A stretch of 41,011 nt of DNA, from the IMG/VR virus record IMGVR_UViG_3300035201_000241, positions 1 through 41,011 of that record. The stretch is one strand, 5' to 3'. Below, in pieces: positions 23,401-31,200 of the stretch. Source of the DNA: a virus. How positions within the stretch are numbered: position 1 is the stretch's first letter; every line of letters starts with the position of its first letter. A model generated the notes under the pieces. That model was not told the DNA's origin and did no database searches. It saw nothing but the letters and a program-made list of their open reading frames with translations. The translations under genes were made by a program, and so were the position numbers.

Positions 23401-23646
23401 GTTCAAAGAAATGTTGCTGGAGTGACTACATATATTAGGCAAGTTAACGTCAAAGTAAACGGATTTAAATACGCATACTCTGGGGTTACTACCTCTGATT
23501 ACTTCGGATCCTATAGTTGGGGAAGAATTCAATTAGGAGGAAGAGTTGGTGTAACATCCTACCAAGCTTATACTCAGACTGGGATTACAACGTCAATGCT
23601 TGTTATACGTACTGAACCTCTTAAGTATAAGAACTACATAGCCTAA
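11449..23646 (+). CDS. 7: Giant gp7-like baseplate wedge protein, 4065 aa
   Basis: Its place between gp6 and gp8 and an N-terminus of cyanophage gp7 type (FSNVVQNQLPAYVRNEYPLI) identify it as the wedge initiator gp7. At 4065 aa it is about four times T4 gp7 (1032). The frame is intact. Most of it is beta-repeat: (a) HGxxTGDxV modules near residues 601, 956, 1701, 1868 and 3039; (b) GxGY modules with GGxGxGAxA, e.g. 746-810 and 3760-3880; (c) GEExxxV...RGxxGT modules near 98-132 and 3173-3215; (d) dense GIGTT/GVGTT motifs. Residues about 1180-1370 look like a YHYH domain (WAYDGNPIYGPFGY), with YAYF at 1335-1338. The insertions probably form external appendages of the baseplate. Confidence 0.75.
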   Translation: MAEKRIQFSNVVQNQLPAYVRNEYPLISEFLKEYYVAQEFESGPIDLIQNIDQYIKIDEITNLTETVGLRTDITYDASTIDVDMISHPEGTTGFPDSYGLLKIDDEIITYTSKTKTSFNGCIRGFSGITSYRAETETDQLVFNSTESADHAYTAPVQNLSCLFLKEFLLKTKYQLLPGLEERDLHEDLNKNVFIKQAKDFYLSKGTDHSFEILFKALYNEDVSIIKPRDFLVTPSNAHFIITKDLVVEPIEGDPANLLNATLYQDAYGDSIEKGYAPITSIEKINPGYGKTYYKLSIDGGYNRDSRVDGALYGSFTVHPKTKVIGEVSAGTTSLDVDSTVGFSTSGELLVDYVDTTIGVVSYTSKNLTQFFGCSGIDKRVLNAANVGINTYAYGYNFYDQDDKITVRINSVLGDLDYPTRTHYYNINDTAKIKTLGVANKNFRAQNWFYNIAPTFNVTKITLVNASDRSYQVNTNTEHTCRIGDSVTLIGSSVGTYASSLIIEILDAKSFVIRGQGDIDTADKYTIKRNILKTNSNTFPEAVQYTTNVQNVYNINGQEDLLIASSSIPSYYAQPLNASTQETTITGTFSGTEFEISPDKDHGFYTGDEVYYIPEKIEEKYFTAGGAIATRVSIGTKLFDEGLYFLYRVNSSTVKFAKSRTDISNGSFVSIEATEVKNNKVQPFDFKGKTLASQKLVREVLPPKNDGILSPTIPGYTGILINGVEILNYKSPDLIHYGRIEDIEVIAPGDDYDVINPPLIKISDPVGAAATGHVDVSGSLEEIRVLDSGFDYQGIPEVNIRGGNGSGANATVTMRSIVHKVDFDAQVVGGAVGVGTTLSTIGFGTYHKFKNAEQVIYLSNGQEGISGLTTDASYFVNTISNTEISLHPTENDAQLGISTVSLLSYGVGRQSIKSYNTKSVVDAVNVVSAGSGYSYKKREVSSAGVSTALNKIEFINHGYESGEVINYSSTGTAIGGLNSGTDYYLTKVDDNNFKLSAVGLGSTNKDFYYRTNQYIDLTSVGDGTFKYPDISVTLVGRVGISSIGSETFEAEVQPIFRGGITGASLTNKGVGYGSSEIINYIRDPLVTLSFGDEAQLTPIIVDGKIDEVIVMSAGKEYNSPPDLVVEGNGIGAVVVPVVSNGIITSVKVVAGGAGYTQDTTTISVLFPGDGAVLKPNVQTWRIDLVKRHFEEFSEDDGFISEGINDKYELEYCHLYAPRKLRESVYSVDQTGKIIYGENDLVRQDGVEVAARNHSPIIGWAYDGNPIYGPFGYQTKQGGVVAQMRSGYKLSLAADRPPFPAGFFVEDYSYSLITDEDVLDENNGRFGITPEFPEGTYAYFATIDSTQAASAGAFANYKQPVFPYLIGQSYHSTPNNFNFRTTSNQDEFVFSREWLRNTQPYNLMDGEVQYEYVYIPNKLKQTAKIKNVESGKVDTVGIETGGTNYKVGDPIAFINPPHASNGAGAAANVSSIGGKVINTISIASSTINPVEIYPGENRGDYVVVCDNPHNFRNNETISISGLSTTSSKIGGFYKAGITTAMFSVAGVGTTTTGIGTIGATGIVTYINLDGNLSYPTEDYYQVKNIRSNDVFKLNDEKVKILNVEPKLSRVRVIRGIGTGSTVGAAHSATTVLYEDSRLITIDSGFSTSYKYTINKEIYFNPSESVGLGTTAGVGIGTTISFANPGTGISNIFIPTKSIYIPKHELKTGDKLTYSPNSGAGLIVQFTSAGIGTTVADQTSLYVAKISDDLIGLSTVRVGLGSTGSFVGISSTYQNSTTLYFTGIGTGVYHSFKTNYDVITGEISRNLVTVATASTHGLTTDDEVKVSVSPGVTTSVVVKYNDYNRRLLVNPKTFVAGGVDTTFNTITIADHGYSTGQKIVHNASTPSGGLSDNGIYFIVRVDNNKFKLSNTYYDGTLEKPIIVNITSASGGTISLVNPPLKVYKDSTVNFDVSDGSLAYTVQGTAYPAFEFNFYTDQACREIWSATGTTKNFEVQRTGTVGTAGAKVALTVDKNIPEVLYYKLVPVFESDLPAVKSEVVIDSDVISSNLVEVKESLYNGTYEVSLPTTSSFTYSISSKPEKVSYAGTSSLLNYETTSKSALGSISKFELMDGGQYYYDVPGISTVTSNLGQGAIVSASSTTIGRVIKTEIENIGYNFPSDPTLSPSVGLPQVVQIESLATFESIGVNSVGRGYSSAPKLLVFDGKTQKQVSEVDLKYTLGKSEVEIRKNVYGLSDTRPTIIPIHNSGGVGINTVDYNSSTQTVTLTLDVGFSTANSFPFSVGDKILVENISVGLGSTGSNFNSEGYDYKLFTVSATDENLGGIGTIAYSLSGILPAGQIPGTYDPLNSSGRVIPEKYFPVFDIKLKTKDYFPGETVTSSSATGTVESWDKNIGILKISSGDNFVVNETITGKTSNTQGVASSITAYDSTFTLAEFSEVIHGWETDSGVLNKSLQRIEDSLYYQKFSYSLKSKVDFDTWDDVVSATNHTSGFQKFCDYQLESTSNDPTMVIGLSTDTTAIDSVNELSGIGNLHCVEDFDLVKENSLTLGKDIVSNKIIFANRVLTDYYESVGNRVLSIDDMSNTFNSNPRATQYSAVATIDLAKVRAAKFFTFVKDKRYVGQRQLMVVDLIHDGSQAYLNQYGRIETQYIQGSFDFSVSGDDGQLLFYPVNYSVNDYNIGAIAYNLDDNLLGIGSTSLGSNNVWINSNSVKVLKSNTSTNIVSIGRTYQSAKILVEITADVSGNSNEFEFEEINLIHDSQANGLGTVDIIDYGQMETTTSNVPGQPGLGTYSAYIDGENIKLDFFPNSVGIATTAVVNTLAVAMGGFTTTTTGVGTIHMKHAQLEGKSTYIAGTGAGYGATTVVAKYPTQTGIIDEFDAAYFIVQVSDLSTNAYEMAEMLVVDDYSEETASGNTYEVEYGNLGIGTNSGYVGLGSFGTRLDINAGSTTYVELTFTPTDALSNLNMEVNVYMNAIKINDDSADIIDFNNGSIETSFGEYEGTERDIKRTFNLTHKNDPIFEKYFFGNSAEIVKLTDNTITLPNHFFVSGETIKYHHAGAGSTQAIGCQSTAFVGAGTTDKLPGENLYVVKIDDDSIKIATSAEKALKAVPETVDLTSVGIGTSHRFVSTNQNAKVLIGLDNIIQGPVVATAQTTHLADQALSTVDVIYFSGITSFFGSDLIRIGEEIMKVEGVGIGSTNGIRVRRNWLGTKASGYGTDALVTKVEGNYNIVDNLLTFAEAPYGNTPLSTSTNPPDDRDWVGIATGSSFQGRTFLRSGITNSSNETYYENFIFDDISHGFTGITKEFTLKSSGNNVTGISSEAIILINDVFQARGNTADYTLEDNAGITSISFTGTAQDISNDVGISSFPKGGIIISVGSTEGMGYQPLVAAGATYTVGAGGSISAISIGNSGSGYRIGVQTVSVGIQTQGVDGTYVTGIATAIIANGHITGIGTINPISFTGSTIKKVVFDDPLSYTDIPLNYSSDSVSGVGSNARVSVVVSQGSSVIDFNISNQGYGYGVKEILTLPIGGPTGIPTFTTGTFKEFQLTVDEKFNDEFTGWSVGQLQFLDDWDKEFDSDTRAFQLKEGGSLVSIIAGKGSKVDVQSVILIFINDILQVPGKGYTFTGGSQVNFTEAPKPGDTSKVVFYKGTGGVDVAFRNVLETVKKGDDLTITYDASLGQPAYWEEDTRTVSNIDSTDIVSTNPYFGPGNTNDESLLRPVAWCRQTEDKIINEIPVGKDRELYEPNIYPNTYIIKSVGIGSTTVWVDNLRPQFDSQNESDTDLEFQKKVTFVSQGVKTGAAATAIVSAAGTISSIDITDGGVGYTTAFVSIASTVGVGTTTNAFGSVTIGAAGTITGVAITNPGYGYTWTDVPSVLISPPTSVDEQNTVVSYAGDSGVIVGFGTTTVSGSKELIFDLYIPGDSDLRSTTFVSAAVTASALAKYDYFRVTDSNVGLGSTTVYSQDLSGNTVGVGTSFADNVYVVKSSQLVQRNVAGVTTYIRQVNVKVNGFKYAYSGVTTSDYFGSYSWGRIQLGGRVGVTSYQAYTQTGITTSMLVIRTEPLKYKNYIA

Positions 23647-23656
23647 TAAATAAATA
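23645..23656 (+). promoter_or_regulatory. Late promoter (tandem TAAATA) for gp8
   Basis: AATAAATA at 23645-23652 is immediately followed by a second overlapping AAATAAATA register. The first is 20 nt from the gp8 ATG and overlaps the TAA stop codon (23644-23646) of the gp7-like gene. Confidence 0.7.
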
Positions 23657-23672
23657 AAAAATCCCTGTAAAA

Positions 23673-25223
23673 ATGTCAGCAATTATAACTGATCAAATTA
23701 GAATATTAAATGCGAAAAACTTTGTTGCTGGTGTAAGTACTAGTGATAACGCATATTATTCTTTTATTGGTCTTCCTAACCCTACTGATTATCAGTCTGA
23801 TTGGGATACCAGTCCTCCTGCTCCTAAAGATAACTTTAATCAGGAGAATGATTATTGGGACAATATGATTGCTCTGAAGAAGATTAATTCTGACGATGTA
23901 AGACAGGTTGTTACTCGTAGGGTGTGGTCATCGGGTACCACATATGATATGTATAGGGATGATTATAGTAGGTCTAATACTGCCAAGATTTCTGGTGCGA
24001 CTAACTTATATTCAGCATCTTATTATGTAATTAATAGTGATTATAGAGTTTATGAGTGTCTTCAGAATGGAACTGACCCTGATAACCCAAATGGTAGACC
24101 ATCTCTAGATGAACCAACATTTACAGATTTAGAACCCAGAAGTGCTGGTAGTAGTGGTGATGGGTATATTTGGAAATATCTTTATACCATTAAACCTAGT
24201 GAAATTGTAAAGTTTGAATCTAGTGATTATATTCCTGTTCCTTCTAGTTGGTCTACTAGTACTGATAATTCTGCAGTTAGGAATAATGCAGTAGATGGAT
24301 CTATTAAGATTATCACTGTCACTGACCGTGGAGTTGGTATTGGAACTGGAAACAGGACCTATACTAGAGTTCCTATAAAAGGTGATGGGTCTGGTGCAGA
24401 ATGTACTGTTATTGTCAATGCTGATTCTAAAATTGATACTGTAACTATTTCTAATCAAGGATCTGGTTACACTTATGGTAATATTGATCTTCTTGCAGGC
24501 GGAGTTCCAACTGGAACAACTATTCCAACCTTTAATGTTATCGTATCACCTCCAGGTGGACATGGATATGATATTTACAAGGAATTAGGAGCAATGAATG
24601 TTCTTCTATATTCCAGAATTGAAAATGACAATGAAAACCCAGACTTTATAACTGGAAATCAAATCGCAAGAGTTGGTATTGTTGAAAATCCAAAATCCGC
24701 TGGAACTACACTTTTAAGTGCTGATAAAGCAAGTGCTACTTATGCTTTAAGATTAACTGGACTTGGATATAGTACTGCTTCATTTACTGCAGACTCTTAT
24801 TTTGAACAAACTGTATCAACTGGAACATCTGCAGTTGGTAGGGTTGTAAATTATGACCAAACAACAGGGGTCTTAAAGTACTGGCAAGATAAGACCATGG
24901 CTGGTTTCAATACAGTTGGAACAGCACAAACAGATCCACAATGGGGATTTGATCTAACAGAGTTTACTGCTTCTCCTAGTACTGGTGGAAGTTTGACGAT
25001 TGTACCATCTACAGGATCCAATTTAGCGATTGATACATCCTTTACGGGTGTCTCAACCGTAATAAATAATCGTACATACTACCTTGGCCAAGAGTTTACT
25101 GACGGTGTGGCTTTACCTGAAGTCAAAAAATATTCAGGTTCTATAGTTTATGTTGATAATAGACCCTCTATAACCAGGTCGGTGAACCAAAAAGAAGATA
25201 TCAAAGTTATCTTGCAATTCTAA
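23673..25223 (+). CDS. 8: Baseplate wedge protein gp8
   Basis: The N-terminus (YYSFIGLPNPTDYQSDWDTS, about 28-47, then DNMIALKKINSDDVRQVVTR and TYDMYRDDYS) is the gp8 wedge signature. It has 516 aa against 334 in T4. Extra length includes a GxGY repeat (TISNQGSGYTYGNIDLLAGG, about 260-280) of the type found in gp7 and gp14. The C-terminal RSVNQKEDIKVILQF is typical of cyanophage gp8. In T4 a gp8 dimer binds gp7 and gp10 in the wedge. It has its own late promoter and lies 6 nt from the next gene. Confidence 0.9.
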   Translation: MSAIITDQIRILNAKNFVAGVSTSDNAYYSFIGLPNPTDYQSDWDTSPPAPKDNFNQENDYWDNMIALKKINSDDVRQVVTRRVWSSGTTYDMYRDDYSRSNTAKISGATNLYSASYYVINSDYRVYECLQNGTDPDNPNGRPSLDEPTFTDLEPRSAGSSGDGYIWKYLYTIKPSEIVKFESSDYIPVPSSWSTSTDNSAVRNNAVDGSIKIITVTDRGVGIGTGNRTYTRVPIKGDGSGAECTVIVNADSKIDTVTISNQGSGYTYGNIDLLAGGVPTGTTIPTFNVIVSPPGGHGYDIYKELGAMNVLLYSRIENDNENPDFITGNQIARVGIVENPKSAGTTLLSADKASATYALRLTGLGYSTASFTADSYFEQTVSTGTSAVGRVVNYDQTTGVLKYWQDKTMAGFNTVGTAQTDPQWGFDLTEFTASPSTGGSLTIVPSTGSNLAIDTSFTGVSTVINNRTYYLGQEFTDGVALPEVKKYSGSIVYVDNRPSITRSVNQKEDIKVILQF

Positions 25224-25229
25224 AAAATC

Positions 25230-28200
25230 ATGCCGCAGCAAACGAATCTCAACGTCTCACCATATTTCGACGACTTTGATCCTGATAGCGATTTTCATCG
25301 GGTATTATTTAAACCTGGATATCCTGTACAAGCAAGAGAACTAACAGGACTGCAATCTATGTTGCAGAACCAAATTGAGAAATTTGGTAAACATTTTTTT
25401 AAAGAGGGTGCAAAGGTAATTCCAGGTAATACTGGATATACTCAATTATTTAATTGTATTCAGTTAAATAATACTTTCCAAGGAGTACCTGTAACTGCTT
25501 ATGCGGATCAGTTAATTGGTACAAAAATTACTGGAAAAAAATCAGGGGTAACAGCAGTTGTTGAGACTATATTATATCCTCAAGATTCAGAAAGAAATAA
25601 TCTTACTCTTTACGTAAATTACTTAAGTTCAAACACACAGAATAATACTACTACCACTTTTTCAGATGGTGAGGAGTTGTCTTCTAATGTAATAATTACG
25701 TCAGGTTTATTAGGAAATACTACTATAGCAGCAGATACTTCATTTGCTACTACTATTGCTAGTAATGCAGCAGCAACTGGATCTGCTTTCCAAATTCAAG
25801 ATGGTGTTTATTTTATTCGTGGAAATTTTGTAAATGTAGATACTGAGACTCTTTTATTAGATCAATATACCAATACTCCAAGTTATAGAATTGGACTTTA
25901 TATTGATGAGACAATAGTTAATGCTGATATGGATGAGAGTTTAAATGATAACTCTCAGGGATTTAATAATTATGCAGCACCTGGTGCAGATAGATTAAGA
26001 ATCTCTACTAGGTTATTTAAAAAAGCTTTAGATGATTTTAATGACGATAATTTTGTTGAGTTAGCAATAGTAACGGAAGGTGTTTTACAAACTCAAACTG
26101 CTGCTTCTACAACATATTCTTCCAATTTCATGGAGATTTTGGCAAGAAGGACTTATGCTGAATCTGGTGATTATTATGTAAATCCATTTGATATTACAGT
26201 TGAGAACTCTTTAAATGATAATGTTGGTAATAGGGGTATCTTTCAGGAAGGTCAATTTACTCCTGGAGGGTCTACTCCATCTGATGACTTAGCACTTTAT
26301 AAGGTTTCTCCTGGTAAAGCATTTGTTAAAGGTTGGGAAGTTACTACCATAAGTCCCGTATACCTAGATGTAGAGAAACCAAGAGCAACTGCAACAATTG
26401 AAGATCTTACTTTTGCTTATAATACTGGGCCTACTTTAAAGATAAACAGAGTTGATGGTTCACCTACTATTGGTATAGGAAATACTTATATTGTAAGTCT
26501 ACGTGACCAGAGAGTTGGTTATACTACTTCTTCACTTCCTGGTAAAGAAATTGGTGTTGCAAGGGTATATGATTACCGATTAGAATCTGGATCATATAGT
26601 ACTTCTAATGGAAATTTAAATGAGTGGGATATTTCTCTTTATGATGTACAGACAGTAACAGAAATTGCTGTCAGTACTGCATGTACTTTAACAGTTCCTA
26701 CCTTTATTAAAGGAAAGAATAGTGGTGCAACAGCATTTCTTAAGGATGCTGTAACAGCAGGAACAGCGTTAACTGTATATGAGACAACAGGAAACTTTAT
26801 TCCTCAGGAATCTCTTGTTATTGATGGCATTCCTGATGGAAGAATTGCTATTGCTATTACTGAGTATGGAATTGGTAATGTAAAATCATTATATGGAACT
26901 AATAATGGGGTTGTTGGTGTTAATACCTTTACTGCTGATGTAATTCAATCTACTGGTATTAATGTTGGAATAGTTACTGTTAGTCCTGCATCTGGTGCAA
27001 ATTATATTAGTACTGTAAGGACAGCAAATCCAAACTTCCCTGGACCACCTACCAACCCTCTCGTAAGGGAAAATGATTTAGTATCATTTACAGATATTGC
27101 CATATCTCCTACAGATCCAATTTATGGTAGGGTAACTAGTGTTAGTGAAAATGATATTACTATTACTGGTATAACTTCAGTTTCTGGAATTGTAGATGGT
27201 AAGTTACCTGAAGCAGCATATGAAGCAACTGATTTCAAAGTTTTAACTACAAAATTAGATAGTTCATCTGATAATACTCTTTATACACCACTTCCTAAAA
27301 CTAATGTTTCTACTGTTGATTTAACAGATGCATTTATTACCATAAGAAAGAGTCAATTAGTTAATATCACCAATAATCAATTATCAGCAGTTGTAGTTGC
27401 TGGTGAAAATGAAACTTTCTTACCATATGATGAAGAAAGATATGCATTATTGAGATCTGATGGAACTGCAGAACCATTAACTTCTAATGCCGTTGAGATC
27501 ACGCTAGGTTCTACTAATCTTCAAATCCAGAATTTGGGAGCAAATGATACTGATGCTCAGTTGATTACTACTTTAAAGAAAGTAAAACCAAAGGCAAAGG
27601 TAAAGATTCAAAATAGAGTTAATTCTATAGTAGTTAATTTATCAAAACTTGCTGGTTCTGGTATTGGAACAACAACTTTAAATAATGGATTAACATACGG
27701 AAACTATCCATATGGAACTAGAGTTGAAGATGATTCTATTTCTTTAAATTCTCCCGATGTTATTGAGGTTCATGGTGTCTTTGAGATGGCAACTGTGCCT
27801 TCAGAAGATAACACTAATCCATCAGCACCTAAGATGGTTCTTGGTTCACTGACTAGTTCTACCACTACGACTTCAGAATTTGTAATTGGTGAACAAGTTA
27901 TTGGGCAAACAAGTGGTGCTATTGCCATAGTTGCTGAGAAATTAACAGATACTCAGATTTCGTTTATTCATAAGAATGATATCTCCTTTAAAGAAGGTGA
28001 AGTTATAGCTGCTCAAGAATCTCTTGTTGAAGGAACTATCGTTACTTTAGATTCTCCTAGTTTTAATATAACAGATAACTTTAAAATTAATGATGGTCAG
28101 AAGAGTACTTTCTTAAATTATGGTTCAATAATAAGAAAAGCAAACTTTGAACCACCTGAAAAGAAAATTAAAATTTACTTCTCTAATGGATATTATGATA

Positions 28201-31200
28201 CTACTGATGATGGTGACATTACTACAGTAAATTCATATGACAATTTTGATTATGCAACACAAATTGCAGTTGTAGATGAGATTTCAGAAAGTGATATTAT
28301 TGATATAAGACCAAGAGTTTCTGATTATACAGTTTCTGAGAATGCACGTTCTCCATTAGAATTTTATGGAAGAACCTTTAATTCTTCTGGTCAATCAGCA
28401 ACTAATCCATTAGCATCTGATGGAGACATTAAGGTTACATTCTCTTACTATCAGGGAAGAATTGATAGGATATTTGTAACTAAAGATGGTATATTTGAAG
28501 TTAAATATGGAACTCCTTCTGATTATCCTGATAGGCCAGGTCCAGTTGATGATGCAGTTGAAGTAGCAAGAATTACTTTACCTCCTTATCTGTATAATAC
28601 ATCTGACGCTGCTCTTGAATTTTTAGAGCATAAGAGATTTAGAATGGTTGATATTAAGAGACTTGAGGATAGAATCAAGAATCTTGAATATTATACCACA
28701 CTTTCCTTAATGGAAGTCAATACTGCCAATATGTTTGTCCCCGATGCGGATGGACTGAATAGGTATAAGTCTGGTTTCTTTGTAGATAATTTCTCTTCCT
28801 TTATTGCACAAGAGAATAAAATTGGAATTAATAATAGTATTGATAGAAAGCATAATGAAGGTAGACCCCTACATTATACCAATTCTGTCGATATGATTTT
28901 TGGTCCGGTAACTAATCCTGACCCAACTGCCGATCTTCAGTTTGCTTCTATTTTAGAGAATAATGTTACTAAACAGAATGATACTTTAACTTTATCATAT
29001 ACTTCTGTAGAATGGTTAAAGCAACATTTTGCAACAAGATCTGAAAGTGTAACTCCTTTCCTTATTAGTTTCTGGCAAGGAAGTCTGGAATTAACTCCAG
29101 CATCAGATACATGGGTTGATACCGTAAGATTAGAAGCTAAGATTATTCAGACAGAAGGTAATTATAATGAGGTAATGAATGATGCTATTGAAGCAGGGAC
29201 TGTAGATCCACAAACAGGATTTGGTCCAATTATTTGGAATTCTTGGCAGACTAACTGGACAGGAACAGATGTTACAACAGTAACCAGGACTCGTAATCAG
29301 CGTATTGGTTGGAGGGGACAAGGACCTGGTGGTCGCAATTTGGTTTGGCGTGGTACTCTTATTGATAGAACCATCAGAGATACCTTCCGGTCAAGGAGAG
29401 ATACTGGTGTAAGGAGTAGAACCGGTGAAAGAACTATCATTACAGAATCTTTTGATGAGCATTCTGTTGGAGATAGAGTTGTTAGCAGAGATCTTATTCC
29501 TTTCATGAGAGCAAGGAATGTAGAATTTGATGCTAAGAGAGTTAAACCTCTTACAAGAATGTATGGTTTCTTTGATGGAGTAGATGTTACCAAGTATTGT
29601 GTACCTAAACTCCTTGAAATTCAAATGAATACTGGTACATTCCAGGTTGGAGAAAAGGTCACTGGAACAGTTCAAGGTACTGGTTTAGGTGAGGAAACTT
29701 CAAAACCAAGGATAACTTTTAGAGTTGCTCAATCTAATCATAGAGAGGGTGAATATGATCTTCCTACTAAGATCTATCCCGAAAGTCCTTATAATAATCA
29801 AATTTTACCAGAATCATATTCATCTACTTCAACTATTTTGAATGTAGATACATATTCTCTTGCTAATGAGGTTCAGGGAGAATATTGGGGTTGGGTAGAA
29901 ACAGGAATGACTTTAGTTGGTGAATCTAGTGGAGCAACAGCAGAGATTGTTAATCTAAGACTTATTTCTGATTTAGCTGCTAATTTGAAAGGAAGTTACT
30001 ATATTCCTAATCCTAACAATATTAATTTCCCTAGATTTGAAAGTGGCACTAAAGTCTTTACTTTAGTAAATGATGATACTAATGATCATGATGTAGCAAG
30101 TACTATTGCAGAAGAATCATATACTGCAGCAGGTACTTTAGAAACAGTTCAGGAAAATATTGTTTCTGTTAGAAATGCTAGAATTGAAAGAAAGCAGGAA
30201 TTCCAAGAGAGAGCAGTTACTAGAACAACTGGTCTTCAGATTGTAGGATCTCAAGTAATTAGAGAAAGAAGACAGGAAAATGCTATTGTTGGTTGGTATG
30301 ACCCTCTTGCTCAGTCTTTCTTAGTTGATGAAGAGACTGGAATATTCATTACTGACTGTGATGTATTCTTTAGATCTAAAGATGATAATGATGTTCCTCT
30401 AGTATTCCAATTGAGGACTATGAAGAATGGATATCCTACGCAACATGTTATTCCATTCTCAGAGATTGTAGTAGAACCAGGTGATATTACTACATCTGGT
30501 GATGGTTCTATTGCCACTACTATTAAGATGAAAGCACCTGTTTATTTGGAAGGTGGTCAAGAATATGCTATATGTTTAGCATCTAACTCAACGAAATATA
30601 GTGTTTATATTTCAAGAATTGGTGAAAATGATCTTCTAACTCAAACTTATATTTCTAACCAGCCTTATCTGGGATCTCTCTTTAAATCTCAGAATGCTTC
30701 TACTTGGGAAGCAAGTCAATGGGAAGATCTTAAGTTTACTCTTTATAGAGCAGACTTTGAAGAATCAGGAAGTGTTGAACTTTATAATCCCCAACTTTCA
30801 GTAGGTAATAATCAAATCCCTCAATTACTACCAGATTCCTTGAATATGATTTCAAGAACTGTTAGGGTTGGACTTGGTACAACTGTTGCAGATCCTGGAC
30901 TTCAGGTTGGACAATTAGTTTCTCAACCAGCTTCAGATGCTACAGGTAGATTGATAGGGGTTGCTGGTTCAGCGACTGGTTCATTAACTGTTAGCAATGC
31001 TGGTATTGGGTATACACCTGCTGATGGTTCTCGTACTGTTGCTGGAGTTAATCTTGTTACTCTCACTGGTAATGGTAGAGGAGCAGTTGGATCTGTAAGT
31101 GTTACTAATGGTGCTATTAGCGCTGCTACTATTACTGGTGGTGGTTCGGGATATCAGGTTGGTGATGTTGTTGGATTTACAACTTTAGGTGTTACTTCTG

